Shown here: in pieces, positions 33,840 through 45,725 of the stretch
Position numbering within the stretch: the stretch's first letter is position 1
Layout: every line of letters begins with the position of its first letter
Source of the DNA: Saposhnikovia divaricata
Lineage: Eukaryota > Streptophyta > Magnoliopsida > Apiales > Apiaceae
Assembly: GCA_036435485.1 (NCBI GenBank)
Contig: CM071598.1
Location: 200,363,148 to 200,427,147, forward strand
Direction: 5' to 3'
Length of the DNA stretch: 64,000 nucleotides
Position numbers and translations under genes: made by a program
The notes under the pieces: model-generated
What the model saw: the letters and a program-made list of their open reading frames with translations, nothing else
Databases searched by the model: none
Told to the model about the DNA's origin: nothing

Positions 33840-36800
33840 TGTAACACCCCCAGATCCGGGGTCCGGGATCCGGTGGTTACGGTTTCCAATTCTGTCCACA
33901 ACAATTGAACTTTCCTTAACATAAAATAAATTACGTCTCTATGACCCAACACAACAGTATAAAACACACCCGTTATAGTCCCAGAGATGAAATCAGAGTA
34001 ACAATCAAATTTCTATTAATCACATTATGAGTTCTTACAATCCAAAAGAATTTCAATATAATTACATACTCTTTGCCATCCATTTACATAAGTCATACTA
34101 GACCATATTCTTGGTACTGAAAGAATAAATATATCCTACCAATAGCTTCTTCTTCAGCTCTGGTAGTCTCATCGTCCTCGCCCGCGTCGAGTGCACCTTG
34201 AGCGAGTCATCTGGTCTAGCTGTTGTTGTGATATAATAATAAAGCAAGGGTGAGCAATAGCCCACCAACAATAATATATAACTGAACAATAATATATAAC
34301 AGTTCAAAAGTATCTTTCAAACCATATGCCATGCATTTACGGAAATGATGCCAGTATAAATGAACGATGAAGTTACAAGGTAACTTAAAGTATTTGTTTG
34401 TAGAAATATCTGCTACATCAAAAGTAAGCGTGATATTCTCATTGTCATTAAAAAGAGGAACTTGCATGAAAAGATTGCAATTCCAGTTATGAACACTTTT
34501 CCAGCTCTGCCAACAGTAATCATGTTGCAGGAAATAAATAAGTTTGGATGATGAACCAATGATGGAGTATTCACCGCGCCCGCTGTTCCAATCTTGATGA
34601 TCAGTCGAGATCGTACAGCTCAAATTAGATTTACTACCGGTAGAAGGAAGAACTGACGGCTTTACTTGTCTACCGCCTTACTAGCTCTCCCCGACCAACG
34701 GTTGGGCCAAAGGGGATGGACCGGCGCTACTCGGCCTCTTACACGACTCCTAGTTCAAATAGAATTCATGATTCTTAATGTAACGTTCGTCCCCCTTTTC
34801 CCCAAGTATAATACTTGTTGATAAGACTCTACAAGGTAGTCGTATCTAGTTGGAAATGAAAATTTACCAATAACTTCCAAGTTGTGGCTTGGTATCGAAT
34901 ATCAACTTGTTCCAACAATCTTACCCCTCGAAAGATGAGAAGGTAAACAACGACTTAATAAGTCAACAGCACCCGAGTTGCGAGTGAAGAGAATACTTTA
35001 TGACCGGGAAGTCGACAAGATAAATAACATCTTCCAAGTAAGGTTCCCTTATTATTAGAGAGGTAGACTCAAAGAAGAATGATGTCTGAGAACCTTTCTT
35101 GATATAAGATTAATAATAATATGACTCCGAAATATTTACTGTAATAATCGAAGAAGATAAACCTTATCGAAGTTATTCTAAGTATGGAATAAATATTCAG
35201 AGAATATTTATTGAATTAAAATATTTTACAGAATATTTAGGAATGTGAAAGAATATCTTTAATCAGAGTATTTCTCAAATAATCCTTGAAGAAATATCTA
35301 GAGAATATTTATTGCATAATTAAATATTCAAATGAATATTCAGAATAATATTCATTAATTAATAAGACCTGAAAGGAATATTTAAAATATTTAAAATAAT
35401 ATTCGATGATTAAATAGAACCCTGGATGAATATTCAAAATAATATTCATAATTAATTAGGAATTTAAATGTTTATTGAAAAAGTAATGTTCGTTTAATGA
35501 ATAATATTCTAAATGAATATCAAGTAATATTCATTTAGTAATCCAAGCTTTAAAGGAATATTCGAGATAAGACTCGATAAATAAATCAAGCTTCAGATGA
35601 ATATTAGAATAATATTCATCAAGTAAGTAATATCTTAAATGAATATTCAAAATTAATATTCATTTAATAAAGTAATATTCTAAATGGATATTCAAATAAT
35701 ATTCATTTAGTAGTCCAATCTTTAGAAGAATATTCGGAATAATAATCGATAATCTATTCGACTTTGAATGAATATTATTCGTCGAATGGTTACGTTCAAA
35801 TAATTATTTGAAGTAAGGATCGTTAAATAATTAATGTCGAACCAATATTCAAATAATATTCGTCACCCAAATAATAGAAAATATTTACTTAGATATTTTC
35901 TTTCGAGGTAATCTCGATATGTCAAAAAATATTGACTCCCGGTCTATATTTGATGAATAAGATGTATACACCCTTCTCTGAGGGTCTCACAATAACCGGC
36001 TTATAATTGATACGATAGCTATCTAATTTATAAGCCAATAACAATCAGGGAACAAGCATAATGATATAACTTGAAAGTAGGCATGCATGCTATGGCATAT
36101 GTATAACAGAAAACATATATATATATTCAATCACAACAACAGCCTAAAAGAAGGGAATTGAAACTTGCCTGGTAGTCGAGTACGGTAAGGGGTAGTGGTA
36201 GCGGGTCCCGGGTCAGCTTGGTGATCTATAAATAGCCAAGGCATTCGGGATTAATCACTTAACATCTTAAAAGTTAAGTTATACTTAAATCGAAACACGT
36301 TCTCGAGTTATCTCGTTATACCCCTTTTAGTGGATTCCTTTTATCAACGATCCGACCCGACATTCGTTCGTTAATACGACATGTCATTGTACTTACACTT
36401 GGGACATACTTAAGTCATACAAGTTCTAAAGTTGATCGTTACGAATCAATATTATGCTCCGAGTTTTATTGCCCGTTTTCTAAGTGTTTTACCGAAGTTA
36501 TAATCAAGCGGGTTTTTTTTAGGGGTTCGTTCGCGATTAACTTTGATTCGAACATTTTTATAAAATCGGAAAACGATCCGTTTCACATGAGGTTTTCTCT
36601 CACACCTTCCTTTTTACCTCTAGTATTTAATTACCAAGATTTGCCACTGACTTACGTATTTTACGAGGGTTCAATTTTAATAACGAACTCGTACTTACGG
36701 TTCCGAACGTCTTTTAGTGAATCGGCCATAATTCCTAAACCGTAAGTCCGTTTCACATGATCTTTATATCAAAACGAAGCTTATAACATGATCTATCTTG

Positions 36801-38602
36801 CTATGGCAGAACATGATACTGAACATTGACTTATGGCTACTGTCAAACATGATTTCTTAAGGTTACCAAAAATCGGGCATTACGACGGCTATAAATCGGA
36901 CGTTCCATAAATCGTAATCAACAACCCAAGCCACACCGGGCATACCAATCATCTTACATTCATAATACTAATCTCATAAGTCCAGGAACATCATATTATA
37001 TCATCATATTCATCACATCTCTTAAATCAAACAAACTAACTACATAATCTTGTAAACATGCTTATAACAACATTATCACCAAAACTTATCCAAAACTCCA
37101 TTAAAACTCAAATCAAAGACTAGGGTTCTTGAAGTTTATACCTTCCTTGGAGTAGATAAAGACCTTGCTAAGCCTTGTATAGTCCATGAACATCCTTAAC
37201 CAAGCTTAGATCATCCAAAAATCAAGAAAACCAAGAATTTTGTTCTTGAGGTTACTATTCATCCTCCACTTTCTTGATTTTATTGAAAATGGAAAGAGTG
37301 GTGTTTGAGGCTAAGATTTCTAGGGTATCATTTTTATGAAATATAGGATCTATGATAAATTTTAGGAGATCAAACAATGGTGGGAAGAATGATTTTTGTT
37401 TTTGAATTAAGGAGGAAGTCGAATGGTGCTAGATGGGGGAGAGGAAGAGGTTTTGCTTGACTTGCTCTTGGAAATAATGCATAAAGTGATATGTTTAGCA
37501 TAATATCTCATCCTTGGTTGCTTTAATAAAGTGATGATGCATGCAATGATGTAATTTGGCAAGACAAGTGTTGATATTTTGGTGGTTTAAGGCTAACCAA
37601 GTGGTTTGTGTGCTAAGTACTTGGTTGCATTCTAATTAATCTAGTTCCTTGCTAGTTACTAGATATTTATCACTTGCACATGCATGTATCTTGCTTCCTC
37701 TGCTTGTTTCTTTGTCCGTTTATTGCTCAATTCATTGATCGTTCGGACGAATAACTAAGTTGTTTCACCTCTAGGGTTTACCGGGAAATTTCTCGATATT
37801 CATAATACCTTCCCCAATCCTTAATATAATCCTCGTGATGACCATTTGGGATATTTAATCTCGATACGAACTTAATCCGTAATCTAGGATTCATTCGCTT
37901 TATTGATTAATCTCGTTATAACGTTTTTAGCGGTTTCTAGAACGCTTGTTTCACTGCCTCAGTGGTTTCCTACCTTCATTCTTAAATCAAATATAATAAC
38001 ATCCCAAAATATCAAATCCTCAAAGTTAATATCTCAATTCTTGGATTATAATAATATTTAATCCACTATCCGGTCAAATATTATACCCAAAAAGAATTTG
38101 GAATTTCTGAATTCCGATCGTCTCTGCATTCACTTATTTCCTCCGCGTATTACTAATATGACTTCGAAACATCCATATCACATCCCGTACATAGGGTGGC
38201 GTGAAATGTTTTCCAACTTACAAAATCACTATTCATCCACCAAATTACTATGCACGTATAGGAAACACTATGCACGTACGGGAAACACTATGCACGTACG
38301 GGAACTACTATGCACGTACGGGAAACACTATGCACGTACTCATTTCCCTTCAAGGATCCATTAGCTCCTTCCTGGATGGTAGATTATTCTTATCTAGGTC
38401 CTCAACCATCGAATTACTCTATTCTGACAATATACCAATGCATCAGGATCATTGTCCAAAGCAATATCCATTCATTACAATCATTGTTCTTTGAAACCAC
38501 CATTCATTAGAGCTGGTGACCTTGTTGTCGGAATCATTGTTCCTCATTTTATCATTACTTAATAAAATGTTTTAATTACATCCAAAATTTGGGGTTCTTA
38601 CA
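33840..38602 (-). repeat. LARD-like element LTR, right copy (5' LTR)
   Basis: 4763 bp, aligned with 24754-29518 at an offset of 9086 to 9084. Differences are few single bases and short indels. Its outer end abuts AGCGCTGCC at 38603, the GC-rich repeat of an Athila LTR. AGCGC may be half of the target duplication; the other half is lost with the left end. Confidence 0.85.
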
Positions 38603-39004
38603 AGCGCTGCCTGCGCAGCTCCAGCGCAGCCTGCGCTGCTTCTCCTGTACCAAGCGCAGCCTGCGCAGTTCCAAGCGCAGCCTGCGCTGCCTTGGCTGTT
38701 CAGGCTGTTTTTCTGCAGTTTTTTTCTTCTTCGTTTCTCGTCCGTTTTCTTCCATTCCTTTTGCATTCACTTCCCGTCTTCATGCCAATGTCTTAAACAC
38801 TCTTGGTAGTTGATATTAAGTCACCATTCTTCATTCCTTAGCGTAATCAACTCCAAATTCAACGGAAAATTCTCCCTTAAACGATATTTCTCCAAACCTG
38901 CACAAGTAAATAAAACACATAAAAACTACGACAAACTTGAGGCCAAATACACCAATTTAAGCCGATACGGAATATTCCAAATGGATATAAAATCCACTTA
39001 TCAT
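38603..39004 (-). repeat. Athila-like LTR fragment (5' part)
   Basis: Matches the LTRs at 10810, 16694 and 22576 from the GC-rich repeat to the terminal TGATAAGTGG (minus strand). 23744-24088 of LTR 3 is present again here, so this is a separate LTR and not the other half of LTR 3. It ends exactly at 39004, where Tat pol sequence begins, so this is the true outer end of the Athila insertion. Confidence 0.88.
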
Positions 39005-42000
39005 TCAACTCTGCTCCGTGTAAAACTTTGCTCACATAGTATACGGGTTTCTGAACCTTGTTTTCCTCCTTTACCAGCACCGCACTCACAGCTTGACCTG
39101 AAATTGCCAAGTAAAGATAGAGGATTTCTCCCGTACTTGGCTTGGCCAACAGCGGGGCCTCAGACATATACTTCTTCACCTGCTCAAAGGCCTCTTGGCT
39201 TTCTTCAGTCCACTCAAAGTTTTTTACCTTCTTCAAGGTTTTAAAGAACGGCAAACACTTGTCCCCGGATTTGGAGATGAACCTCCCTAACGCAGCAATC
39301 CTCCCGGTTAACTTCTGTACATCCCTTATAGAACATGGTGGTTCCATGTCTAAAATAGCCTTGATTTTGTCGGGGTTGGCCTCAATTCCCCGTTTTGAGA
39401 CCATAAGACCCAAAAATTTCCCAGACCTAACACCAAAAGCACACTTGGCCGGATTCAACATCATCTTATGGTGCCTCAGCACTTCGAAAGCCTCGCGTTG
39501 GTGTTCAATGTGATCTGCCCTGTGTAGGCTTTTCACCAGCATATCATCCACATAGACTTCAATAGTCTTTCCAATGAGATGAGCGAAAATCTTGTTTACC
39601 AACCTCTGGTATGTAGCTCCTGCATTTTTCAGTCCAAAAGCCATGACTAGGTAACAATACACACCGAAGTCGGTGATGAACGATACCTTAGGAATATCAT
39701 CCTTATGCATCTTAATCTGATTATATCCACTAAAGCCATCCATGAAGCTTAACATCTCGTGCCCAGCCGTGGCATCTATCAACGTATCGATCCTTGGCAA
39801 GGGAAAATAGTCCTTTGGGCATGCGTCGTTCAGATCAGTGAAGTCTATACACATCCTCCACTTTCCATTAGCCTTCTTGACCATCACAGGATTGGCCAAC
39901 CATTCCGGGAACTGGATTTCCTCAATGAACCCTGCCTCTAGGAGTTTGTCAACTTCCTGTTTTATGGCTTCTTGCCTCTCAGGTGCGAAATTTCTCTTCT
40001 TTTGTTTTACCGTCTTCCGGTTTGGATCCACATTCAGGCTGTGTGTTATCAATTGGGGATCTATCCCTGGCATGTCAGCCGCTGTCCACGCGAAGACGTC
40101 ACTATTGTCTTGCAAAAAGGAGATCAATTTGCTCTTCAAGGGGTCTTTCAAAGATGCCCCGATGTAAGTAACCTTCTCAGAATCTCCCAACTCCAAAGGT
40201 ATGGGAAGCAAGTCCTCTGCTGGTTTTCCTCTCCGCTCTTCATTCTCCCGAACATCGATATCCTCGATTGGGAGGACCTGCCCCCCGGTTCCATCCGGCC
40301 TCAGTGCGGCCACATAACAACTCCTTGCCATCTTTTGATCCCCTTTCTCTTCTCCTACTCCATTTCTGGTTGGGAACTTAACCTTTAAATGATAGGTAGA
40401 GGCAACCGCCTTGAAAGCATGTAGTCCCGTCCTACCTAGGATAGCATTGTATGTGGATGTAGCTTTGATAACCAAGAAATTTAACATCTGAGTTGCCTCC
40501 CGTGGCTCCTGCCCTATAGTCATGGGTAGCTGAATTGTTCCCTCGACTTTCGACTCCACTCCGTTGAACCCATATATGGGCATGTTTGACGGTGTCAATT
40601 GAGACTCAGTGTATCCCATTTTTAAGAAGGCATCATGAAACAGGATGTCCACCGATGCTCCATTGTCAATCAAGACTCTCTTCACTTGGGAGTTGCCTAT
40701 CACAGGTGAGATAACCAGGGGGTCATCATGGGGGAACTTCACCCCTTCAAGGTCCGAATCATCGAATCCAATTGTGACCTCCGTCTTTGCACGTTTTGGC
40801 GCTTCCCCTACAATGTGCATCACTTCTCGTGCATACGCCTTTCTGGAATTTCTACTTGTCCCAGCCGCTGTTGGGCCACCGAAGATCATGTTGATCACTG
40901 GCCCCCGGGGCTGCTGATTGTGGTTACGATCCTCATCTTTCCTATCATAATCTCGCCTTGGGTTTCCCCGATCCCCATCTTTGCAGTATTTATTCAATTT
41001 TCCCTTGCGGATCAAAAACTCAATTTCATCCTTCAATTGTCTACAATCGTCGGTATCGTGTCCCACATCTTTATGGAACCGGCAGTACTGATTCTTGTTT
41101 CTTTTCTCAGGATCAGTCCTTAGTGGCTTCGGCCATCTCACATCCCTGTCTTTTCCTATCTCCATCAGGATTTGACTTCTTGGAGTATTCAACCTTGCGT
41201 ATTCCGTAAACCTTTTCCCGGGACTCCCCTTTTTAGGGGCTGAATCAGGATCCCTGCCCGTGCGCGGGTACTTATCTTTAGCATCATATTCCTGTTCCGA
41301 CTTCCGCTTCTTAAAATTGTCACCGCTTCCGGTGTTCCCCGTTCCTGGATCTTTCTTCAGACTATCCTCCGCCTTGATGTACTTGCTCGCCCTTTGTTGG
41401 AGCTCAACCATATTTTCAGGGGGATGCTTAGCCAATGACATTTTGAAATAAACATTCGAAGTTGCATTCTGCAATGCCACCATGGCTACCTTGTTTTCCA
41501 GGTTTGTAATGTTGAGCGTTTCCTTTGTGAATCGCTTGAGATAGTCTCTGAGATTTTCATTCTTTCCTTGTATCACAGTCATGAGGGATGCGGAATCTTT
41601 CTCATGAATTCTTCCTCCTATGAACTGGCTGACAAAAGCATTACTTAGTTCTTTGAAAGAGGCAGTGGAGTTTGGTGGTAGGCGGCTGTACCAACGTTTT
41701 GCCATGCCCGCTAATGTTTGGGGAAACGCCCTACACTTCAAGGCGTCACTGGCGGGTTGTAACAGCAATGCGTTAGAGAACGTCCTTACATGATTAGCGG
41801 GATCTCCCGTTCCATCGTAAACCTTTATGGTAGGCATCTTGAACTTTCGTGATATATGCGCATTCATCACCTCCTCAGTGAATGGAGGGGTTGGATCATC
41901 AGGATCTCCAAGTTGCATCAAGTCTTCAGGATTGCCTCTGGGGGTTTCGACCCTCGTGCTTCTACCTCTAGGGACTTCGGTCCTTCTCTCTCTCCTTGGG

Positions 42001-42671
42001 GTGCTTTCCAAATCAACAAAAGGAATGTCTTCTCCCGTCATTGGTGGGGGTCGATTCTGATTCTGTCTTCGTTGTTCTCTTTCTATGTCCTCCTTTAATT
42101 TTTGGATCTTGGCCTCGTGAGCCTTGATTTTTTCAGCAGCCGTTAAGGGAGGTCGGTCATGGGTTCTTCGGCGTCCAACAGGTTCCTTACTTGGACGACG
42201 TCTTCTCGGGGCTTCATCCCTATCTTCTTCCGAGGATGAATCATCAGAATACGGGCCTGAGTAGTCGTAGTATTGCTGGCCTTGATTGGGTCCTAAACCC
42301 CTAATGTAAGGTGGATTGTACGGCTCGTGTATCTGGAGGGCGTGACCACTTGGTCCGGCCTGATACGGGGGATAATTAGGCAATCCATATATCGGGTTCG
42401 TGCTTGCGGGGATCACTGTAGTAGAGATCTGAGCGGTGGGTGGAGCGGACTGCCCTCCGAGAGGGGCGACCACCATCTGAAGGGGATTCGTCCCTTGGGT
42501 GGTGGGATTCGTCACCAGGGGTAACGACTCATGAGGTTGCGCTTCAGTTCCTTGTGGCCGAGTGACCAGCGGTTGAGAATTCGCCCCTGGGGGCACTTGT
42601 TCCCCAATCGGGGGTGCGGTGGTGTTAGTGATGGTTTCAGAAAGTGTTGGTGTTCTCCGGGTGGTAACCAT
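39005..42671 (-). CDS. Tat element gag-protease-reverse transcriptase, cut in RNase H
   Basis: One open frame of about 1222 codons starts MVTTRRTPTLSE at 42671, 14 bp after the primer site, and stays open to the insertion (the frame then runs into the Athila LTR and stops at 38877). Gag has a Pro/Gln-rich N-terminus, an Arg/Asp-rich middle, a capsid-like domain with FPQTLAGMAKRWYSRLPPNS, and a zinc knuckle YCRFHKDVGHDTDDC. Protease shows DNGASVDILF, reverse transcriptase FMDGFSGYNQIKM and YVDDMLVKS. The coding stops in VLHGAELN of the first RNase H. No internal stop or frameshift is seen, so this copy was coding-intact up to this point before Athila entered. Confidence 0.88.
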
Positions 42672-42684
42672 GGTTGATATCTTC

Positions 42685-42702
42685 TTCCCACAAACGGCGC
42701 CA
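42685..42702 (-). promoter_or_regulatory. Primer binding site of the second Tat element
   Basis: TGGCGCCGTTTGTGGGAA on the minus strand, 2 bp after the LTR end. Its first nine bases match the tRNA-Asp-type site, the rest does not; I do not assign the tRNA. Confidence 0.7.
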
Positions 42703-42704
42703 AA

Positions 42705-43212
42705 TGTTGTGGAATGAAAAATAGGGTGTATTTATTGCGTATTGAATGCTAGGGTTTATGAGAGCTTCGAGCTTTAATGGCTGATCAAGTGTTTCGTGAC
42801 TTAACTCGGGTCCTCACAAGATGCCTACGTATCTTGCAAATATCAAGAATCAAGCCAAAAAACGTAGTTCTAGATGTGAAGGAGCAGGTCCTTATATAGG
42901 CCTTGGGGGCCTTGAAAGTAGGGCTTGGTATCTTGGTGGACGAGATACCTATTTTAGGTAGAATTCTGGATCCTTCCGGGTAGAACGTGGATAAGCACTA
43001 CAGCTGTATTCCTTGGAGACCACTCCCGGGATGATTTGGTTTCCTTTGGGACTCGATAACCGAATCTCATATTGGCTGATTTATCTAATTACGAATTATT
43101 ATCATAATTAGGGTTTTTGGGCCTTATAACTGGGCCTTGTCTTTGGACCAACCTAGGTTTATTTAATGTATCATTAAAGGTGTCTTTAGGGCTTTATTTT
43201 CAGCCCATATCA
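42705..43212 (-). repeat. 5' LTR of the second Tat element
   Basis: 508 bp; on the minus strand it starts TGATATGGGCTG and ends CATTCCACAACA, matching the LTR at 8746-9288 at both ends and at the block around ACGTAGGCATCTTGTGAGGACC. A TATATAAG TATA box lies near 42892-42899 on the minus strand. The five bases beyond it (43213-43217, TATAT) would be the target duplication. Confidence 0.85.
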
Positions 43213-43582
43213 TATATGTTAAAGTTGGCTTTCGATTTCGACAAAAGAATCACTTTATTGGAAGAATCGTGTTTAATAAGAGAATGACTCCTTAAATAGT
43301 AGAGTAAAGTGCACTTTGTGTACGTGCAGTTTACCTGTCAGACCACTTTGGATACTAGACTTTAGAAAGTACCACGGGCTATACTGCACTTCACTTTTTG
43401 TTACGAGATGCCCCTTTCCGTTAAATGCCTCTAACGCCGTCTGTCAGCTTGGGGGTAAAAATGACATTTCAGTTATATGTATCGGTTATGCAGTATATGT
43501 ATCGCTACTTTACCCAAACGAGAGCCCAGTTCAATTAGGTTTTAGTCTAAGTGCGATTTGAGGAAGTCGATCGGACTAAACA

Positions 43583-44235
43583 ATGGTGTGGGTGGTACGA
43601 GATCGTGCGGACAAGATTGAAAAGACAGAATACAAAAGTGAAATGTCCAGCAAGATTAAGGTTAATGATGTTGTTAATGCTGATCCAACAAGATTGAAAA
43701 GACAGAATACAAAAGTGAAATGTAGATATTGCACTGAGTATAGCCATAATATGAGGACTTGTCCAGAAAGGGTAATGTTTTTGTGTTCACCCTAGTCATA
43801 TTTGTTTTTTTAATTTTGTTGTACTAATTAGGTAATTTGAAACAGGTTGCTGATAGAGCCAATGGGTGTGAGAGACAAATGAAGACCAGGCCTAAACCAA
43901 AACCCAAGGCAACTCCTGTCACAAACAATCCTGCAGGAGACAATCCAGGGTCTGAGGCTACAAGTGATGCACACAATGACAGAGGTGATGTTCACAATCC
44001 CATACCTTCTGTAGAGAAGCCAAGTGGTACAGCTAAGAGAGCTTCTAACCCAAATGAAGGTACAAATGCTGGGGTTTTGAAGAAGAAAGCGGATCATGTA
44101 AAGGTTAACAACACTCCACTTGGTATTCAACCTCAGCAAGGGGGGAGTGGTTCTAAAACTAGCAGGGAAAACATTGAGGCAAAAAGGAGGGAAATGCAGG
44201 CTAAACTGAAGAAAAATCCTGTTTGGAAAATTTAA
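43583..44235 (+). pseudogene. MULE transposase C-terminal remnant with CCHC zinc knuckle
   Basis: ORF from 43583, intron 43772-43844 (GT-AG, frame kept), exon 2 43846-44235; about 190 residues. The zinc knuckle CRYCTEYSHNMRTC spans the exon 1 end and resembles the knuckle at the C-terminus of plant MULE transposases. Exon 2 is basic and low-complexity, ending KLKKNPVWKI. A 34-bp block (CAAGATTGAAAAGACAGAAT...) occurs twice, at about 43612 and 43688. No DDE core or SWIM motif is present. It may be a stable coding remnant or a fragment; I cannot say if it is expressed. Confidence 0.6.
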
Positions 44236-44786
44236 GAACTTTACAAGTTAACATGTTTTTTGCCTTTTGGCTTATGTATTCCACCTGAATTATTGTCCAC
44301 TGTGGGACTAGTACTCTATTTACTTTTGTTATGTTGTCATGAAGACAATTAGGTTTGTTGGTTTGTGAAAACTCTATGTCCTTTTGTTATGTTGTGGTTA
44401 ATGAAAACTCTATCTACTTTTGTTATGTTGTGGTTAATGAAAACTCTATTCCACACAATGTTATCTTAAGTACTTATTTGCCTTTGCTTCTTATTTCTGT
44501 TCGTTAGTTGCCATTGATATCATGTCCTTTGCAATCACCGATAAAGAGTAATAGAAAAGTTCTCATTGATTAGAATTGCACTGATACAATAACACAGTGA
44601 CTGATTGCTTTATATGTTAGAACCCTAGAATTGTTGAAGAGCAGCACAACAACAATGACCCAGAAATCAAGTTTGTTTAAGGGCAAGTTTGTTACAAGTT
44701 TCTCATTGATATTACAATTGCACTGATACAATAACATACCTAAACTTGCTTAAACATGCCAAACCACAACTTGTAACTAAGACAAT

Positions 44787-45203
44787 TTAAACAATATCAT
44801 CAGTATCATAGCCATGCTCAACATCATCAGGAGTAACTGAACTAAGTGCCCTACCCATCATCACAGCAAAAACCATAAACATTGACACCACCATAAATCC
44901 TTGCTTGGTTTTCAGAGACCTCATTTCAGCTTCATGTTTCTCTGCCATTCGATCCAACCTGCGCATGTGCCTCCCATCCGTCTCAACTATCCGTCCTTGC
45001 AACTCTGCTATGGCCTCAACAACACGAGGTCCAAGAGGTGGGTCGACCCACCTATGGTATGCACACAGCGACTGAGAACATACCCTATATCTTCGACCCG
45101 CATTTTCCCCATACCAGTGCGTCTTCACAACGCTCATTTCATCGCAATGACACATGAGCTCGAACACAGCATCAACTTCAGCCTCGCTATATTTGTGCTC
45201 CAT
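44787..45203 (-). CDS. GRF-type zinc-finger protein with C-terminal membrane segment
   Basis: 138 residues, starting MEHKYSEAEV, just inside the right TIR. CHC (C18, C20), GENAGRRYRVC (C42) and C47 with AYHRWVDPP match the plant GRF zinc-finger pattern. Residues 60-100 are charged and coiled-coil-like; GFMVVSMFMVFAVMMG at about 102-117 is a likely transmembrane helix; the tail is acidic. GRF fingers bind nucleic acid in other proteins; many small plant members with this layout are of unknown role. Its place inside TIRs and its opposite direction to the transposase remnant suggest capture by the MULE. The right TIR would act as its promoter region. Confidence 0.65.
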   Translation of the reverse strand: MEHKYSEAEVDAVFELMCHCDEMSVVKTHWYGENAGRRYRVCSQSLCAYHRWVDPPLGPRVVEAIAELQGRIVETDGRHMRRLDRMAEKHEAEMRSLKTKQGFMVVSMFMVFAVMMGRALSSVTPDDVEHGYDTDDIV

Positions 45204-45517
45204 TCTGTGTTTTGGGAGAAGGAGAGGAGATGAAGAACTTTAGGGAGTGGAGAAGGAGAGGAGATAAGAAATTAGGGATTGATTGTATAATTGGGGATGA
45301 AGGTAGGTTATACATACGGTAAAGAGCCGTTGCAGAACTGAAATGTCGTTTTTACCCCCAACCTGGCAGACGGCGTTAGAAGCATTTAACAGAAAGGGGC
45401 AACTCGTAACAAAAAGTGAAGTGCAGTATAGCCCATGGTACTTTCTAAAGTCTAGTATCCAAAGTGGTCTGACAAGTAAACTGCACGTACACAAAGTGCA
45501 CTTTACTCTAAATAGTA

Positions 45518-45548
45518 TTATATTAATTATTAAAATTTAATAATAATG

Positions 45549-45580
<32 letters not shown>

Positions 45581-45725
45581 AGGTAAATAAGATTGAATGA
45601 ATGAAAATAATGTGTTAGGAGCAATATTTATCTCAACTTGATTTCTATTTTAGCTTAGCATTTTTTTAAAAACCGATTAGTTAGCATTTAATTGTTTAGA
45701 GTTTGTTTTAAAAGCAATATTTTAA
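45518..45725. other. AT-rich spacer with TA microsatellite
   Basis: Holds a (TA)n run at about 45550-45575 and no gene. It lies between the MULE target duplication and the Helitron 3' end. Confidence 0.7.

Larger units (their letters stand above)
24099..38602 (-). mobile_element. LARD-like LTR retrotransposon with 4.76 kb LTRs, partly dimeric
   Basis: Two 4.76 kb LTRs (24754-29518 and 33840-38602) flank a 4.32 kb internal region that has no intact ORF. A tRNA-iMet-type primer site follows the right LTR on the minus strand and a polypurine tract precedes the left one, so transcription runs right to left. A second partial internal region (24099-24753) follows the left LTR and repeats the primer-site end at 33185-33839, so the structure is LTR-internal-LTR-internal(partial). 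The right end lies in an Athila LTR. Long LTRs with a non-coding core fit the LARD class; protein remnants point to a chromovirus (Tekay/Del-like) ancestor. Confidence 0.8.
39005..43212 (-). mobile_element. Second Tat-lineage element, 5' half
   Basis: On the minus strand: LTR (43212-42705), primer site, gag, protease, reverse transcriptase and the start of RNase H. It is cut at 39005 by the Athila LTR. Protein matches the first Tat element closely, so they are one family. The 3' half should lie left of the window beyond the Athila array. The base pairs TTCAA at 39005-39009 are the likely Athila target duplication. Confidence 0.88.
43302..45508. mobile_element. MULE DNA transposon with captured gene
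   Basis: Terminal inverted repeats of about 172 bp (43302-43473 and 45337-45508) begin GAGTAAAGTGCACTTTGTG and differ at a few bases. The element is flanked by a perfect 9-bp direct repeat TAAATAGTA at 43293-43301 and 45509-45517. Long TIRs with 9-bp duplications are the Mutator-like hallmark. At 2.2 kb it lacks the transposase catalytic core, so it is non-autonomous. It holds two converging genes: a transposase C-terminal remnant and a GRF zinc-finger gene. Confidence 0.88.

Noticed and set aside
33820..33840. tRNA gene because of tRNA-Met complementary sequence
   Set aside because: Only 13 bases match and they sit beside an LTR. It is a primer binding site, as are the sites at 24737, 54011 and 57790.
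38589..38813. Ser/Cys/Arg-rich ORFs across the GC-rich LTR block
   Set aside because: They are translations of a repetitive GC-rich LTR segment, found in all frames; no evidence for protein.
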